From contig DAOVFR010000123.1 of the NCBI GenBank assembly GCA_030672805.1, positions 1 to 7,320 of the forward strand: a stretch of DNA of 7,320 nucleotides. The letters are read 5' to 3'. A model generated the notes under the pieces. That model was not told the origin of the DNA, ran no database searches, and saw only the letters and a program-made list of their open reading frames with translations. Shown in pieces: positions 5,691-7,320 of the stretch (positions within the stretch are counted from its first letter, which is position 1; each line of letters opens with the position of its first letter). The translations under genes and the position numbers were made by a program. This stretch comes from Candidatus Krumholzibacteriota bacterium (lineage in GTDB: Bacteria > Krumholzibacteriota > Krumholzibacteriia > Krumholzibacteriales > Krumholzibacteriaceae).

Positions 5691-6796
5691 GAATACTCGC
5701 CGTCAACTGGAGGGATATAGGGAACCCCGAAGCGGGAGGTGCCGAGGTCCACCTTCACGAGATCCTCGCCCATCTTGTCCGGTGGGGTCATGAAGCCACA
5801 CAGATCAGTTCCGGATTCCCCGGGGGTGTTTCCGAGGCACATTTGGACGGGATCAGGATTCTCCGCCGGGGGCACTGGTTCGACGCTAACCTCACGCTTC
5901 CCCTTTTCGCGAGGAGGCACCTGCGCCACAACCGGTACGACGTGATCCTCGAGGATATAAACAAGCTTCCATTCTTCATGCCGCTCGTGACAGGCACCCC
6001 CGTCGTCGCCGTGATCCCCCACCTCTTCGGCACGGCGGTCTATCACGAGACGAATGCCCTGATTGCGACCTACGTTGTCATGGTGGAGAAACTCATTCCC
6101 GCCGTGTTCCGGAAGAATCGTTTCATGGTGATAAGTCCGAGCACGCGTGATGATCTCGTCGGGCGCGGCATCGATCCGGAGCGGATCAGGGTCGTTCTGT
6201 GCGGTCTCGATCACGGGACATACCGGGACCTCGGCCTCGAGCGGTTCGACGTGCCGACAATCGTACACCTCGGGCGTCTGCGCAAATACAAGAGCGTCGG
6301 CATCGCGCTGAGGGCGATGATTAAAGTCCGGGAGCATCTTCCACGGGCGCGCCTGCTGATCATCGGCGATGGGCCGTTCCGAACCGCGCTCGAGCGGCAG
6401 GCGGAAGCGCTGAGGCTCGGCGACGCGGTCCGGTTCACCGGGTTCATGGACAGCCGGGAGCTCGTGGAACTTCTCAACAGATCGCACCTTCTCTTGAACC
6501 CGAGCCCGAAGGAGGGATGGGGGCTGACCATCGTCGAGGCGAACGCCTGCGGCGTGCCGGTCGTTGCGAGCGATCGGCCGGGACTGAAGGACTCCGTCTG
6601 GGACGGCGAGACAGGATACCTCGTTCCGTACGGTGACTGGGAGGCATTCGCCGACAGGGCTCTGGCGATACTCGGGGACGGCGATCTGTGGAAGCGGCTC
6701 AGCGCTGGCGCCCTCGAGCGGGTCAAGGAGCTCACCTGGGAGCGATGCGCACGTGAAACCGAAGTCTATCTCGGCGAAGTCCTGGAGGGACGATAA
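5687..6796 (+). CDS. Glycosyltransferase, GT4 family (GT-B fold)
   Basis: A 369-aa retaining-type GT-B glycosyltransferase predicted to move a sugar from a nucleotide donor onto a lipid or glycan acceptor at the inner face of the membrane. The N-terminal acceptor domain (1-185) has the GGAE loop (17-20) and the stretch EDINKLPFF (89-97). The C-terminal donor domain has VHLGRLRKYK (193-202), LLIIGDGP (223-230) and the GT4 E-x7-E motif in SPKEGWGLTIVEANACG (Glu276, Glu284). The ATG at 5687 overlaps the methyltransferase stop by 4 bp, with GGAG at 5677-5680. The frame is open to 5624, but that stretch lies inside the methyltransferase and lacks family sequence. No signal peptide or membrane helix is seen. 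Confidence 0.93.
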   Translation: MRILAVNWRDIGNPEAGGAEVHLHEILAHLVRWGHEATQISSGFPGGVSEAHLDGIRILRRGHWFDANLTLPLFARRHLRHNRYDVILEDINKLPFFMPLVTGTPVVAVIPHLFGTAVYHETNALIATYVVMVEKLIPAVFRKNRFMVISPSTRDDLVGRGIDPERIRVVLCGLDHGTYRDLGLERFDVPTIVHLGRLRKYKSVGIALRAMIKVREHLPRARLLIIGDGPFRTALERQAEALRLGDAVRFTGFMDSRELVELLNRSHLLLNPSPKEGWGLTIVEANACGVPVVASDRPGLKDSVWDGETGYLVPYGDWEAFADRALAILGDGDLWKRLSAGALERVKELTWERCARETEVYLGEVLEGR

Positions 6797-6811
6797 TCGG
6801 GGAGAGGTCCA

Positions 6812-7320
6812 TTGCAGACAAAGCGGATCCTGCTGAGCGTTGTGAAGATAGTTATAAGCCTCGGGCTTATTATCTTTCTCCTCGTAAAGATATCCCCAAG
6901 CAGGCTGATTCCAGTCCTGAAAGCGATGGATCCCGCGTATCTCGCGGCGGCGCTCATCCTGTTCTTTGCAAGCAGCCTGCTCGGTTCCGTACAGTGGCAT
7001 ATGCTGCTGCGGGCGGGAGGAATCACGCTTCCCTTCGGGACGACGTTCAGGCTTTATTTCGTTGGTCTCTTTTTCAATAATTTCATGCTCGGGAATCTCG
7101 GCGGGGATGCGGTGAAGATATACGACGTTTCCCGTGACGGGAACGACCCGTACCAGGTCTTTGCCATCACGCTGCTCGACAGGGTCATCGGCATCACGGG
7201 TCTATGCATCCTGGCACTGGCCGCTTCGTTCGTGCTGCTCCCGACCGGGATCGTCAACTACGTGCCCGTCTACATCGTCATCTTCGCGGGATGCATCGCA
7301 CCCGCGCTCTCGCTCGTTCT
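6812..7320 (+). CDS. Flippase-like / lysylphosphatidylglycerol synthase TM-type membrane protein (partial, 3' end beyond window)
   Basis: The frame stays open to the right edge, giving 169 complete codons; the family is usually about 300-350 aa, so roughly half is present. Hydrophobic segments lie near residues 8-26, 42-60, 117-143 and 150-170. The family signature GLFFNNFMLGNLGGDAVKIY (85-104), with its GGD core and preceding QWHMLL, matches the YbhN/AglD-like LPG_synthase_TM family, often found beside glycosyltransferases. The start is TTG at 6812 with GGGGAGAGG at 6799-6807 upstream; it is 15 nt after the glycosyltransferase stop. A likely role is handling or flipping a lipid-linked glycan, or using it as substrate; true lysyl-lipid synthesis would need a C-terminal domain outside the window. 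Confidence 0.85.
   Translation, partial: MQTKRILLSVVKIVISLGLIIFLLVKISPSRLIPVLKAMDPAYLAAALILFFASSLLGSVQWHMLLRAGGITLPFGTTFRLYFVGLFFNNFMLGNLGGDAVKIYDVSRDGNDPYQVFAITLLDRVIGITGLCILALAASFVLLPTGIVNYVPVYIVIFAGCIAPALSLV
6844..6877 (+). promoter_or_regulatory. Long hairpin at the 5' end of the flippase-like gene
   Basis: AAGATA (6845-6850) pairs with TATCTT (6871-6876), and ATAAGCC (6854-6860) pairs with GGCTTAT (6864-6870) around a three-base TCG loop. A GTT bulge (6851-6853) is the only interruption, and a G-T pair can extend the base. The helix begins 32 nt after the TTG start, inside codons for the first membrane segment, and its 3' side is T-rich (TATCTTTCT). It resembles an attenuator or translational pause element, but codon constraint could also have produced it. 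Confidence 0.35.

Noticed and set aside
6812..6873. Possible internal promoter (TTGTGA and TATTAT) at the start of the flippase-like gene
   Set aside because: The boxes at 6840-6845 and 6868-6873 are 22 nt apart, outside the usual 16-18 range, and they lie within coding sequence and the hairpin.
5672..7000. 442-aa minus-strand open frame opposite the glycosyltransferase
   Set aside because: It spans the junction of two well-supported plus-strand genes and its translation shows no recognisable domain or plausible start context. The equal length to the other antisense frame is coincidence.

Overview
The window is a GC-rich bacterial chromosome segment holding one tightly packed, entirely plus-strand gene string. 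An intact FMN riboswitch with a transcription terminator leads a complete riboflavin operon, ribD-ribE-ribBA-ribH. It continues without a visible break into nusB, a calcineurin-like phosphoesterase, a class I SAM methyltransferase, a GT4 glycosyltransferase and a multi-pass 'flippase-like' membrane protein cut by the right edge. The order ribD-ribE-ribBA-ribH-nusB, the fused RibBA and the envelope-type genes suit a free-living, probably Gram-negative bacterium. I cannot place it in a phylum from sequence alone. No mobile element, tRNA, rRNA or CRISPR array is visible.

Layout. Bases 1-281 are regulatory leader: FMN aptamer (about 25-150), an antiterminator/terminator pair (144-187), then a GC-rich 8-bp hairpin (239-266) just before the ribD ribosome binding site. 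Bases 282-3732 encode the complete path from GTP and ribulose 5-phosphate to riboflavin: RibBA supplies both precursors, RibD deaminates and reduces, RibH makes lumazine and RibE dismutates lumazine to riboflavin. Bases 3753-4163 are nusB. Bases 4160-7320 hold four genes whose last three look like lipid or polyprenyl-linked glycan work: methyltransferase, glycosyltransferase, membrane flippase-like protein.

Genes overlap or are separated by at most 25 nt throughout, so transcription and translation are probably coupled along the whole string and the FMN switch may influence all nine genes. Four of the nine starts are best read as TTG (ribE, the phosphoesterase, the methyltransferase, the flippase-like gene) and one is GTG (ribBA). 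The start sites given here use Shine-Dalgarno placement and family N-termini, and several differ from the longest open frame.

The core is well-known biology. The less ordinary parts are the junction elements (a palindrome inside the nusB ribosome binding region, a long hairpin at the 5' end of the flippase-like gene, an extra hairpin in the ribD leader) and the coupling of flavin synthesis genes to a small, uncharacterised envelope-glycolipid-like module.
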